A DNA stretch of 9,147 nucleotides from an uncultured Macromonas sp. (GTDB lineage: Bacteria; Pseudomonadota; Gammaproteobacteria; Burkholderiales; Burkholderiaceae), in the NCBI GenBank assembly GCA_946481585.1, contig CAMLOF010000105.1:1-9147 (forward strand), read 5' to 3'. Within the stretch, counting starts at the first letter, position 1. Every line of letters begins with the position of its first letter. This document shows, one piece after another, positions 1 through 7,235 of the stretch. The translations under genes were made by a program, and so were the position numbers. A model generated the notes under the pieces. It ran no database searches. It was given only the letters and a program-made list of their open reading frames with translations, and was not told the DNA's origin.

Positions 1-1371
1 GGCCGCACCGACTACCCGAACCAGGTCAACAACGTCCTGTGCTTCCCCTACATCTTCCGCGGTGCGTTGGACGCAGGGGCCTCCACCATCACCGACGAGA
101 TGGAGATCGCAGCGGTGCACGCCATCGCCGAGCTGGCCCAGGCAGAGCAGAGCGAAGTCGTGGCAGCGGCCTACGCGGGTGAAAAGCTCGCCTTCGGCCC
201 CGAATACCTCATCCCCAAGCCCTTCGACCCCCGCTTGATGATGAAGATCGCTCCAGCCGTGGCCAAGGCCGCGGCTGACAGCGGTGTGGCCCAGCGCCCC
301 ATTGCCGACCTGGACGCTTACCGCGAGAAGATGCAGTCCTTCGTCTTCGCGTCCGGCACCATCATGAAGCCGGTGTACGCCATCGCCAAGAAGGCCCAGC
401 ACAAGCGCGTGGCCTACGCCGAGGGCGAGGAAGAGCGCGTGTTGCGTGCCTGCCAGGTGGTCGTGGACGAGGGTCTTGCGCGCCCCACGCTCATCGGTCG
501 CCCCAACATCATCGCCCAGCGCGTAGAGAAGTTCGGCCTGCGCCTGAAGGAAGGCTTGGACTACGACGTGGTCAACGTCGAGCACGACGAGCGCTATCGC
601 GACTTCTGGCAGACCTATCACCAGCTCATGGAGCGCCGCGGTGTTACCGAGCAACTGGCGAAGATCGAGATGCGCCGCCGCCTTTCGCTTATCGGCGCCA
701 TGCTGCTGCGCAAGGGAGACGTGGAAGGCCTGATCTGCGGCACCTGGGGCACCAGCCCCATGCACCTGCAGTACATCGATCAGGTGATTGGCAAACGCCC
801 GGGCGCGCACTGCTACGCTGCAATGAACGCCCTGATGCTGCCCGGCCGCCAGGTGTTCCTGGTGGATACGCACGTCAACTACGACCCCAGTGCAGAGCAA
901 TTGGCAGAGATCACGCAGATGGCGGCGCGCAAGATGATGCGCTTCGGCATCACGCCGAAGGCCGCGCTGCTGTCGCATTCCAATTTCGGCTCGTCTGATC
1001 AGCCTTCTGCCGTCAAAATGCGCCAAACACTGGCTATTTTGCGCGAACAGGCGCCATGGCTGGAGGTGGACGGCGAGATGCACGGTGACGTGGCGCTGGA
1101 TGCCGAGTCACGCCGCCGCCTGATGCCCAACAGCACGCTGACGGGCGATGCCAACTTGCTGGTGCTGCCCAACATCGACGCTGCAAACATCACTTACAAC
1201 TTGCTCAAGACGGCGGCCGGCGGCGGTATTGCCGTGGGCCCGATGCTGCTGGGTGTGGCCAAGCCGGTGCACATCCTGACGGCCAGCGCCACCGTGCGCC
1301 GCATCGTCAACATGACCGCGCTGACGGTGGCCGAGGCCAACGTCGGGCCGCGTGCAGTGCAGCAAATTTGA
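1..1371 (+). CDS. maeB: NADP-dependent malic enzyme, MaeB type, C-terminal part (5' end outside window)
   Basis: This enzyme oxidatively decarboxylates malate to pyruvate with reduction of NADP, linking the TCA cycle to pyruvate and NADPH supply in the cytosol. The reading frame is open from base 1, so the gene starts upstream; 456 residues are visible, roughly the last 60% of a MaeB of about 760 residues. The first visible residues (GRTDYPNQVNNVLCFPYIFR) are the conserved end of the malic-enzyme NAD(P)-binding domain. From about fragment residue 122 (KPVYAIAKKA, then YAEGEEERVLRA) a phosphotransacetylase-like domain runs to the C-terminus, with family blocks such as GTWGTSPMHLQYI and LVDTHVNYDP. 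In this family that domain is not known to be catalytic and is thought to be regulatory, for example sensing acetyl-CoA. Any ATG or TTG inside the frame is internal, not a start. A strong terminator follows, so maeB ends its own transcription unit. The family call is secure. Confidence 0.95.
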   Translation, partial: GRTDYPNQVNNVLCFPYIFRGALDAGASTITDEMEIAAVHAIAELAQAEQSEVVAAAYAGEKLAFGPEYLIPKPFDPRLMMKIAPAVAKAAADSGVAQRPIADLDAYREKMQSFVFASGTIMKPVYAIAKKAQHKRVAYAEGEEERVLRACQVVVDEGLARPTLIGRPNIIAQRVEKFGLRLKEGLDYDVVNVEHDERYRDFWQTYHQLMERRGVTEQLAKIEMRRRLSLIGAMLLRKGDVEGLICGTWGTSPMHLQYIDQVIGKRPGAHCYAAMNALMLPGRQVFLVDTHVNYDPSAEQLAEITQMAARKMMRFGITPKAALLSHSNFGSSDQPSAVKMRQTLAILREQAPWLEVDGEMHGDVALDAESRRRLMPNSTLTGDANLLVLPNIDAANITYNLLKTAAGGGIAVGPMLLGVAKPVHILTASATVRRIVNMTALTVAEANVGPRAVQQI

Positions 1372-1389
1372 CGCCTGGCGCTTGCTTAC

Positions 1390-1407
1390 CATGCCTCACG
1401 GGGCATG
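1390..1407 (+). other. small hairpin in the maeB 3' untranslated region
   Basis: A perfect 6-bp inverted repeat, CATGCC and GGCATG, with a 6-base loop begins 18 bases after the maeB stop codon and precedes the main terminator. No T tract follows, so it is not a terminator by itself. It could protect the mRNA 3' end or be chance; the inverted repeat is seen, the role is unknown. Confidence 0.35.
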
Positions 1408-1430
1408 CAAAGAAGTGACTGAATAACCTT

Positions 1431-1467
1431 GGGGGCGGCTCTTTGAAAGGGCCGCCCCCTTGCTTTT
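1431..1467 (+). terminator. rho-independent terminator after maeB
   Basis: GGGGGCGGC (1431-1439) pairs perfectly with GCCGCCCCC (1451-1459). The loop region can extend the helix through a T-G wobble and CTT/AAG, leaving a TGA triloop. A T-rich tract (TTGCTTTTT) follows directly. It lies 60 bases after the maeB stop and separates maeB from the downstream ribonuclease gene. Confidence 0.88.
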
Positions 1468-1510
1468 TGAGAACGCTTCGGGCACACTTGCGCCCTTGAA
1501 TTTCAGGGTT

Positions 1511-1532
1511 TACCCGCAGGAGTTGGCGGGTA
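1511..1532 (+). promoter_or_regulatory. inverted repeat with AGGAG in the loop, upstream of the RNase gene
   Basis: TACCCGC (1511-1517) and GCGGGTA (1526-1532) form a perfect 7-bp inverted repeat around an 8-base loop, AGGAGTTG. It ends 15 bases before the first ATG of the ribonuclease. No T run follows, so it is not a terminator. The AGGAG in the loop looks like a Shine-Dalgarno sequence but is 25 bases from the first ATG and 37 from the second, too far for normal use. It may be an operator or an RNA hairpin in the leader that affects translation; the function is inferred and could be chance. No convincing -35/-10 pair was found between 1468 and 1547. Confidence 0.35.
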
Positions 1533-1547
1533 GGCTGGGTTTTCAGG

Positions 1548-1970
1548 ATGCAGGGGTGGATGTTGCGCAAACGGCTCTGGTCAGTGGGTTGGGTTGCAGT
1601 TCTGGTGACTGTAGCGGCGGTGCTGGCGGGGCCGGATGTTCGGGCCCGTGGCGTTGGCGAAGAGCCAGTCAGCCAGGTGGTGGCAGTCGTTGCACTGGGT
1701 GCATTGCCGCCGCAAGGGCAGGAAGTGTGGCAGCAGATCCATCGCGGTGGGCCGTTCCGTTACGAGAAGGACGGTACGGTGTTCGGAAACCGCGAACGGC
1801 TGTTGCCCATCCACAAGCGGGGTTACTACCGCGAGTACACCGTGCCCACGCCCGGACTGTCGCACCGGGGCGCGAGGCGCATTGTGTGCGGTGGCCGGCG
1901 CCCCCGGCAACCTGATGCCTGCTATTACACGGCCGATCACTACGCGAGCTTCAAGCGCATCGTGCAGTGA
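1548..1970 (+). CDS. secreted guanyl-specific ribonuclease, RNase Sa/barnase (N1/T1) family
   Basis: The predicted activity is cleavage of single-stranded RNA 3' of guanosine through a 2',3'-cyclic phosphate, after export from the cytosol. The protein has 140 residues: a Sec signal peptide (basic RKR at 7-9, hydrophobic core about 12-28, likely cleavage after VRA near residue 33, no lipobox), then a compact RNase domain at about 49-139. It aligns by eye to Streptomyces RNase Sa through ALPP, GGPFRYEKDG, VFGNRE, GYYREYTVPTPG, RGARRI and YYTADHYASF. Catalytic residues are predicted to be Glu96, Arg111 and His131, matching Glu54, Arg69 and His85 of RNase Sa. Cys114 and Cys125 flank a loop that is 4 residues longer than in RNase Sa; they may form a disulfide different from the terminal one of RNase Sa. 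The second ATG (1560) has AGGGG three bases upstream and gives an equally good signal peptide, so the start could be there. A barstar-type inhibitor is encoded 53 bases downstream on the same strand, which supports real RNase activity. The physiological target is unknown. Confidence 0.9.
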   Translation: MQGWMLRKRLWSVGWVAVLVTVAAVLAGPDVRARGVGEEPVSQVVAVVALGALPPQGQEVWQQIHRGGPFRYEKDGTVFGNRERLLPIHKRGYYREYTVPTPGLSHRGARRIVCGGRRPRQPDACYYTADHYASFKRIVQ

Positions 1971-2023
1971 GGCGGCCAGAGTCGAATTTACAACCTATTT
2001 GTCTTTGGAAAGTGAAAGCGGAG

Positions 2024-2563
2024 ATGGACCAGCCACTTCGTAACGTACGCACCAACATCGTTCAGTCGATCCGTGCCTACACGGTCAAGGAACTTGAGGC
2101 CGCAGCCGAGCAGCTCGGCCATCACTTCCTGTACGCCAACCTGGCCACGGCCTTGAACAAGCAGGACGTGCTCGACCTGATCGCCGAGCAGTACACACTG
2201 CCGTCCACGTTCGGCAAGAACTTTGACGCGCTGTATGACTGCATGACCGATCTGGTCCACAAGTCCGGTCCGCAGACCGGTTTCATTGTGGTGCTGGAGC
2301 ACATTCCCACGAGCCCCAAGTTCGACAAGGAAGCGCGCGAGCAGCTGCTCGACATCTTCCGCGACGTGGCGGACTACTGGAACGACCGCAAGGTGCCGTT
2401 CCGTTGCTTCTACTCGTTCTCGGTGGCGCGTGCGCCCAAGGCCGCCGACCTGGAAGCCCCCAGCGACGAACCCATGCTGACGGACAAGCTGGTGGACGTG
2501 AGTCCGCAGGCCCTGCGCATGAGCAGCCCGTTCAACGCCGGTTACTGGCTGACGGCAGCCTGA
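2024..2563 (+). CDS. barstar-family ribonuclease inhibitor with C-terminal extension
   Basis: Predicted cytosolic protein that binds the neighbouring guanyl-specific RNase one to one and blocks its active site, protecting the cell from RNase that has not been exported. The protein has 179 residues against about 90 for classical barstar. The barstar core lies at about 15-133. The hallmark FGKNFDALYDC (63-73) matches the YGENLDALWDC helix of B. amyloliquefaciens barstar, so Asp68 and Asp72 correspond to the inhibitory Asp35 and Asp39. IFRD (111-114) matches VFRE, placing Asp114 at Glu76. Barstar Tyr29 and Trp38 are replaced by Thr62 and Tyr71. About 44 residues after 135 have no counterpart in classical barstar. 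The ATG at 2024 was chosen because it starts just before the conserved part; GTG codons at 2012 and at 1967 (overlapping the RNase stop) are in frame and possible. The preceding 53 bases are AT-rich for this genome and could hold a separate promoter, but no clear -35/-10 pair was found. A hairpin terminator follows 22 bases after the stop. Confidence 0.9.
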   Translation: MDQPLRNVRTNIVQSIRAYTVKELEAAAEQLGHHFLYANLATALNKQDVLDLIAEQYTLPSTFGKNFDALYDCMTDLVHKSGPQTGFIVVLEHIPTSPKFDKEAREQLLDIFRDVADYWNDRKVPFRCFYSFSVARAPKAADLEAPSDEPMLTDKLVDVSPQALRMSSPFNAGYWLTAA

Positions 2564-2585
2564 GCGCAGGCGTTCGTATGCAGCA

Positions 2586-2617
2586 AGAGGGCCGCTCCTG
2601 GAGCGGCCCTTTGTTTT
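2586..2617 (+). terminator. rho-independent terminator after the barstar gene
   Basis: AGGGCCGCTC (2588-2597) pairs perfectly with GAGCGGCCCT (2601-2610) around a CTG triloop, a 10-bp stem that A2586-T2612 and a G-T wobble can extend. The T-rich tract TTTGTTTT follows on the + strand. It sits between the stops of two convergent genes, barstar (+) and rsmA (-). The leftward strand has only a weak U tract after the same stem, so termination of the rsmA operon here is possible but less sure. Confidence 0.88.
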
Positions 2618-2630
2618 GCCGGGGTGCGTG

Positions 2631-3392
2631 TCAGGCCGCCACTGCCTGGGCCAGTGCCACGTATTCGGCCACTGGCACCTCTTCTGCGCGCCGTTGCAGG
2701 TTGAACTGACCGGCAAAGTTACGCGCCTCGAGCCAACGGCCCAGGCTGTGGCGCAGCAGTTTGCGCCGCTGTGAAAACGCCACCTGCACCAGTTCCTCAA
2801 GAAGCTTTGTATCAAGTTCGGGTGGTTTGGCCAGCGGCACCATGCGCACTACGGCGCTGTCCACGCGCGGCGGCGGGTCGAAGCTTTCGGGTGGCACGAA
2901 CAGCACGTGCTCCATGGCGTAGCGCCACTGCAGCATCACGCTCAGGCGGCCGTAATCGGCCGTGGATGGCTCGGCCACCATGCGGTCGATCACTTCCTTC
3001 TGCAGCATGAAGTGCTGGTCTTGCACCACGTCGGCCACATCGAGCAAGTGGAAAAGGATGGGGCTGGATATGTTGTAGGGCAGGTTGCCTACCACCCGCA
3101 TCGGGCGCTCCGATGTGGCAGCCAGCGCGCGGAAGTCCACCTTGAGCACATCAGACTCAACCACTGTGAGTTGCGGGTGGGCGCGCAGGCGCACGGCAAG
3201 ATCGCGGTCCAGCTCGATGACGGTGAGGTGCCCCAGCCGCTCGACCAGCGGTTGCGTCAGTGCGGCCAGGCCAGGGCCGATTTCCACGACGAACTGGCCG
3301 GGTGCGGGCGCGATCTCGCGCACGATCGCTTCGATGATCGCTTGGTCAGACAGAAAGTGCTGACCGAAACGCTTGCGTGCGTGGTGTTTCAC
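2631..3392 (-). CDS. rsmA: 16S rRNA (adenine1518-N6/adenine1519-N6)-dimethyltransferase
   Basis: RsmA (KsgA) transfers four methyl groups from S-adenosylmethionine to A1518 and A1519 in the 3' terminal helix of 16S rRNA, a late step of 30S assembly; its loss gives kasugamycin resistance. The 253 residues match the usual family size (about 270). Visible motifs: N-terminal KRFGQHFL (7-14); SAM-binding motif [11 protein letters not shown] (37-46); acidic residue of motif II in VIELD (58-62); SD at 80-81; the catalytic-site NLPYN block (103-107); [11 protein letters not shown] (171-181); and the C-terminal [12 protein letters not shown] (206-217). The start is GTG, confirmed by the canonical N-terminus directly after it and by the lack of any other in-frame start before residue 98. 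That GTG overlaps the surA stop in GTGA, with no clear Shine-Dalgarno sequence, so translation is probably coupled to surA. It is the last gene of an lptD-surA-rsmA operon. In E. coli pdxA lies between surA and rsmA; here it is absent. Confidence 0.97.
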   Translation of the reverse strand: MKHHARKRFGQHFLSDQAIIEAIVREIAPAPGQFVVEIGPGLAALTQPLVERLGHLTVIELDRDLAVRLRAHPQLTVVESDVLKVDFRALAATSERPMRVVGNLPYNISSPILFHLLDVADVVQDQHFMLQKEVIDRMVAEPSTADYGRLSVMLQWRYAMEHVLFVPPESFDPPPRVDSAVVRMVPLAKPPELDTKLLEELVQVAFSQRRKLLRHSLGRWLEARNFAGQFNLQRRAEEVPVAEYVALAQAVAA

Positions 3393-4735
3393 CGGGGCGG
3401 CTCGCGGAATTCGACGTAGGCGCGGGCGCGCAGGTCACGGGCCCACTCGGCGTAGGACTCCTCGATCTTCTGGGCGCGCAGCACGTTGCGCACCCACTCG
3501 CGCTGCTCGCGCTGGCTCAGCGGCACCGCGCGGCGTTCCAGCACTTGAATCAGGTGCACCCCAAAACGCGAAACCACCGGGGCGGAAATCTCGTTGGGGG
3601 CGAGGTCGTTCATCACGTCCTCGAACTCGGGCACGAACATGCCTGGGTTGGCCCAGCCCAGATCACCACCCTGCTTGGCCGAGCCGTCCTGGCTGAACTG
3701 CTGGGCCTGGGATTCGAATGTGGCCTGGCCAGACGAGATGCGCTGGCGGATCTCGTTGAGCCGGGCGATCGTCGCTTCCTGGTCTTGCGGTGTGGCAGGG
3801 CGCAACAGGATGTGGCGGGCGCGGGTCTGGGTGACTGTGGTTTCAGGCAGCTTGGGATTGCGCTTCTCCAGCACCTTCAGCACGTGAAAGCCCGCGCCGC
3901 TGCGTACCAGGCCCACCACATCGCCTGCCTTGGCGTTCTGTATGGCTTCCAGGAAGAGCGAGGGGTAGCGGTCGGCAGGACGCAGCCCCAGCTGGCCGCC
4001 CGCGGCCTTGCCTTCGGGGGCATCTGACGAGTTGCGTGCCAGTGCGGCAAAGTCTTCGCCAGCGCGGGCGCGGCGCAGCACGTCTTCGGCTTTTGCCCGG
4101 CGTTCCGCCACGACGGCGGGGCTGGCATTGTCTGGCACGGACACCAGCACCTGGGCCAGGTTCAGGGCTGTCTGGCTGGGGTCGGTGCTGCGCTGCTGGT
4201 CACGCAGGTAGGCGTCGATGTCTTGTTCGCTCACGCGCACACGGTTGTCCACCTCGCGTTCACGCACCAGTTGCAGCAGCAGTTCGTCGCGCAGGTTGGC
4301 GCGGAACTGTGCCAGCGGCACGTTCATCGCCTTGATCCGCTCGTGCAGCTGGGGCACGGTCAGGCGGTTCTGGCGGGCCACGCTTTCTTCGGCCTGGGCC
4401 AGTGCGCTGTCCTCCACCTTCACGCCGATTTCCTTGGCCCATTGCAGCTGGGTTTTTTCAACGATGAGGCGCTCCAGCACCTGGCGGGCGAGTTCTTCGC
4501 GGGAGGGGGCGTCCGGCCCCGAAGGTGCCTCGACGCGTGCCAGCCGCGCACGCACCTCGTTGTTGGTGATGGGTTCGGAGTTGACCAGCGCGACGATGTG
4601 GTCTGCGCCTTGCGACACGGCTGCGCTGGCGTTGGCGGCGCCCAGTGGGTTGTTGCTCAAGCGCAGGGATTGCGCGCTGGATGCTGTGCCCAGGGCCAGC
4701 AGCAAGGCGGCGGTCAGCAGGGATGTCTTATTCAT
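3389..4735 (-). CDS. surA: periplasmic chaperone/peptidyl-prolyl isomerase SurA
   Basis: SurA escorts unfolded outer-membrane proteins, LptD among them, across the periplasm to the BAM complex. The 448-residue protein has a Sec signal peptide (basic start, hydrophobic core about 5-18, likely cleavage after SSA at residue 21). The SurA N-terminal chaperone domain runs from about 45 to 185 ([17 protein letters not shown] near its start). Two parvulin domains follow: one at about 187-292 ([13 protein letters not shown] to [11 protein letters not shown]) and a second at about 303-402 ([39 protein letters not shown]). A C-terminal helix to 448 completes the chaperone core. This order and length match known SurA proteins. 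The open frame extends upstream to 4912, but that part lies antisense-free inside lptD in another frame and has no signal-peptide character; ATG at 4735 is preferred because the signal peptide starts there. The first 8 bases overlap the end of lptD and the last 4 overlap rsmA, so the three genes are very likely co-translated from one mRNA. Confidence 0.96.
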   Translation of the reverse strand: MNKTSLLTAALLLALGTASSAQSLRLSNNPLGAANASAAVSQGADHIVALVNSEPITNNEVRARLARVEAPSGPDAPSREELARQVLERLIVEKTQLQWAKEIGVKVEDSALAQAEESVARQNRLTVPQLHERIKAMNVPLAQFRANLRDELLLQLVREREVDNRVRVSEQDIDAYLRDQQRSTDPSQTALNLAQVLVSVPDNASPAVVAERRAKAEDVLRRARAGEDFAALARNSSDAPEGKAAGGQLGLRPADRYPSLFLEAIQNAKAGDVVGLVRSGAGFHVLKVLEKRNPKLPETTVTQTRARHILLRPATPQDQEATIARLNEIRQRISSGQATFESQAQQFSQDGSAKQGGDLGWANPGMFVPEFEDVMNDLAPNEISAPVVSRFGVHLIQVLERRAVPLSQREQREWVRNVLRAQKIEESYAEWARDLRARAYVEFREPPR

Positions 4736-7235
4736 AGCGCTCGAAACGGCTGGGGGTGATGGTGTTTTCACGCAGGTACTGGTAGCGCGGTACGTTGTCG
4801 CGCAGTGTCTGCAGCGGGTTGGAGCCGATGCGCGAGAACCCGACGAATTCCAACTGGAACAGGATGCGCTGGTTGGCGTCGCTGCGGCTCTGCTGCAGGC
4901 GCTCCAGCACAATGCGGCCGATCCAGCAGCCTGCGTCGTATTCCAGGCCCGCGACCAGGTCCACGATCTTGCGGTCCTGTACGCTGTAGTTCACCCGGCC
5001 CACGCTGTACCACTGGTGCGGGCCCAGGCCGCGTCCAGGGCCGAGGTCGGCCGTCGCGCCGCCGAACAGATCACTCAGCGGCCACTGCCAGCTCAAGTCG
5101 ATCTGCTCGCTGACGTTGCGCTGCACACGGTAGTTGGCGTTGAGTACGCGGTAGCTGCCGGGCTGGTAGCGTGCGCCCAAGGTCATCCGCTCGGACTGAC
5201 CGCTCTTGGGGTTGTATTGCACCGTGCCGTTGAGGGTCCACTGCGGGTTCCACTGCAGCCGCCCGCCAAAGAGGATGTCGCTGAAGCGCTCGGTAGGCGG
5301 GCTTTCGTTGGGCAGAGTCACCCGCTGATCGTCTATGCGCAGCCGCTGCGCAACGCCCAGGCTAAGGATCTCCACGCCGGTGTCGGGGTGGATCAGCCGT
5401 GTGGTCGCGCCCACGGTGAGTGCATGCACGTCGGCAATGCGGTCGTTGCCACCATAGGGGTTGGTGGTGAAGATCGTTGCCAGGTTGAAGTCGTAGGCCG
5501 CGCTGTCGTAGTTGGGCAGGTAGCTTTGGTCGCGGTACGGCGTGTGGCTGTAGAAGATGCGCGGCTCCAGCGTTTGCACGAAGCTGCGGCCGAAGATGCT
5601 GGTGTCGCGCTCGAAGACCAGGCCGCTGTCCAGGCTCAGCGTGGGCAGGGCATAGCTCATGCTCTTGCGCCCGTTGCCCAGCGACTGGTCGAAGTCATAC
5701 TGCCGCATGTGCAGCTGGAAGCCAGGCTTGATGTACCACCCGGGCGCCTGCCAGGTTTTGCCGAACTGTGCAATGGCCATCGCACGCGAACCGTTGAGGT
5801 TGGTGGTCTGGTCTGTGCTGCTGCCGTTCCACACGGTGGCCGTGCGCTTGCTTTCAAACCTGGTGAAGTTGGTCACCAGCGACCAGCGCCAGTCGTCCGA
5901 GCCACCAATGGAGAAGGCTTTGGGCCGGTAGTTTGCGGTCAGTGACGGCACGCGATCGTACGGCGGGGTGATGGGGCTGTCGGGGTCCTGCAGCGTCTGC
6001 CACTGGTAGGAGCCCACCGCCAGCGACCACGGCCCTGCGTTCCACGACAAGGTGGCATCGCTGGGCAGCAGGCGCTGGGTCAGGGTTGTGCTGGTGCGGG
6101 GGAAGTCGCGCCAGTAGTTGTCGTCGCTCACCCGGTTGAGGTTCAAGTTCAGGCCGAGCTGCCCCTGGCCGAGTTGGCCCAACGCCTGCTGGTGCTGCAG
6201 CGAGGAAGCCCAGCGGTCGCGGTTGCGCAACTTGTCGTTGTCCATGAAGGACGCCCGCAAGCGGCCTTCGTAGTTGCGCTCCAGGTAACGGAACTCGCCA
6301 CCCAGGTCCAAGCCGCGCTTGGTCATCAGCGTGGGGTAGAGGGTGGCGTCGCGGTTCGGGGCCAGGTTCAGGTAGTACGGAACCGTCAACTCCAGGCCGC
6401 TTTGCGCATCCAGGTTGATGGTGGGCGGCAGCATGCCCGACTTGCGCCGGTCGGACAGCGGAAAGCTCGCGTAGGGCGATGCCAGCAGAGGCACGCCCTT
6501 GAAGTACAGCACACCGTTGGTGGCGGTGCCCGTGTCTTCCAGGTTGTCGAACTCGATCCGGCTGGCACGTACCTCCCAGTCAGGGCGTGAACGGCTCAAC
6601 CCCGGGCGTGGACAGGTGGTGTAGCGCGCGTCATGTGCCACTGCGCGGTCTTCGCCCAGGAAGTCCAGCCGACTGGCTTCGCCCTGTCCGCCATTGCGCA
6701 GGATGGAAAAGCGCGGCTGCTCGAAATGGCCCTCGAAGGTGTCCAGCTTCAGCTTGAGCTCCGGGCCTTCGTAAACGTTGCCCAGCCGGTTGATGCGGAC
6801 GTTGCCTTTGGCTTCTACCGTGTCTGTGGCCTGGAAGTGTTCCAGCCGTTCGGCACGCACTACTGTGTCATGGCGGCGCAGTTCGGCTTGGCCTTCGACC
6901 ACGGTGTTGACGTCTGTCTGGCCGGAAATTCGCTCGCCAGACACGAAAGTGGGCGCTTGCGATGCCACGCTGGGCGGAAGCTTTTCCTGCAGCAGCGTGC
7001 TCATGGTCAACGGCAATTCGCCGCGTTCCAGGGGCAGGTCGCTTTGTGCGAGCGCGGCGGCGGGCCAGGCGGTGACGCCCAGCCACCACCACATGGGCCG
7101 GGGCGCGACTCGGCGCGGCCACCAGAGGCTGGCCAGGGGCTTGGGCAGTGAAGGCGCGGAAACAGGTGGTTTCAAGGGCTGGCAACTCCGGCGCGTCCGG
7201 CCTGTGCCGGTCACGTTCGTAGAATAGGCTGCCAT
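4728..7235 (-). CDS. lptD: LPS-assembly outer-membrane protein LptD
   Basis: LptD with the lipoprotein LptE forms the outer-membrane translocon that inserts lipopolysaccharide into the outer leaflet at the end of the Lpt bridge. The longest frame gives 835 residues. A signal peptide with basic PRRVAPRP followed by a Trp-rich hydrophobic stretch ends in ALA at about 61-63. An OstA/LptA-like beta-jellyroll domain follows at about 95-200 (ISGQTDVNTVVEGQAELRRH, VVRAERLEH, VEAKGNVRI, GNVYEGPELKL). The large beta-barrel makes up the rest. The mature part has only two cysteines, Cys208 (YTTCPRPG, matching E. coli Cys173) and Cys770 (DAGCW, near the C-terminus, matching Cys725), so a single inter-domain disulfide is expected instead of two. 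The start is uncertain: ATG 7235 lies inside a possible -10 element, while TTG at 7175 has GGAG ten bases upstream and keeps the full signal peptide; ATG 7094 (residue 48) would lose the basic n-region. It is first in the lptD-surA-rsmA operon. Confidence 0.95.
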   Translation of the reverse strand: MAAYSTNVTGTGRTRRSCQPLKPPVSAPSLPKPLASLWWPRRVAPRPMWWWLGVTAWPAAALAQSDLPLERGELPLTMSTLLQEKLPPSVASQAPTFVSGERISGQTDVNTVVEGQAELRRHDTVVRAERLEHFQATDTVEAKGNVRINRLGNVYEGPELKLKLDTFEGHFEQPRFSILRNGGQGEASRLDFLGEDRAVAHDARYTTCPRPGLSRSRPDWEVRASRIEFDNLEDTGTATNGVLYFKGVPLLASPYASFPLSDRRKSGMLPPTINLDAQSGLELTVPYYLNLAPNRDATLYPTLMTKRGLDLGGEFRYLERNYEGRLRASFMDNDKLRNRDRWASSLQHQQALGQLGQGQLGLNLNLNRVSDDNYWRDFPRTSTTLTQRLLPSDATLSWNAGPWSLAVGSYQWQTLQDPDSPITPPYDRVPSLTANYRPKAFSIGGSDDWRWSLVTNFTRFESKRTATVWNGSSTDQTTNLNGSRAMAIAQFGKTWQAPGWYIKPGFQLHMRQYDFDQSLGNGRKSMSYALPTLSLDSGLVFERDTSIFGRSFVQTLEPRIFYSHTPYRDQSYLPNYDSAAYDFNLATIFTTNPYGGNDRIADVHALTVGATTRLIHPDTGVEILSLGVAQRLRIDDQRVTLPNESPPTERFSDILFGGRLQWNPQWTLNGTVQYNPKSGQSERMTLGARYQPGSYRVLNANYRVQRNVSEQIDLSWQWPLSDLFGGATADLGPGRGLGPHQWYSVGRVNYSVQDRKIVDLVAGLEYDAGCWIGRIVLERLQQSRSDANQRILFQLEFVGFSRIGSNPLQTLRDNVPRYQYLRENTITPSRFERYE

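Noticed and set aside
1460..1915. Overlapping + strand open frame starting in the terminator tail and running through the RNase gene
   Set aside because: Gly/Ala/Arg-rich composition in the wrong frame of a gene with clear RNase motifs.
1548..2563. Classical type II toxin-antitoxin system
   Set aside because: The RNase carries an export signal and the inhibitor is of the barstar family without a DNA-binding domain, so this is better described as a secreted RNase with an immunity-type inhibitor.
1988..2815. A 275-codon open frame on the - strand across barstar and the end of rsmA
   Set aside because: It crosses the barstar gene and a strong terminator and shows no recognisable domain.
4218..5945. 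A 575-codon open frame on the + strand opposite surA and lptD
   Set aside because: It is antisense to two secure genes, has low-complexity Ser/Arg-rich then Val/Ala-rich composition, and matches no family. GC-rich coding DNA commonly leaves such open antisense frames.
7220..7225. TAGAAT as a -10 element for amgK on the + strand
   Set aside because: Good -10 match, but the hexamers at 16-18 base spacing upstream (GC-rich, such as CCGGCC) do not resemble a -35, and there is no extended TG motif. It remains possible but is not supported.
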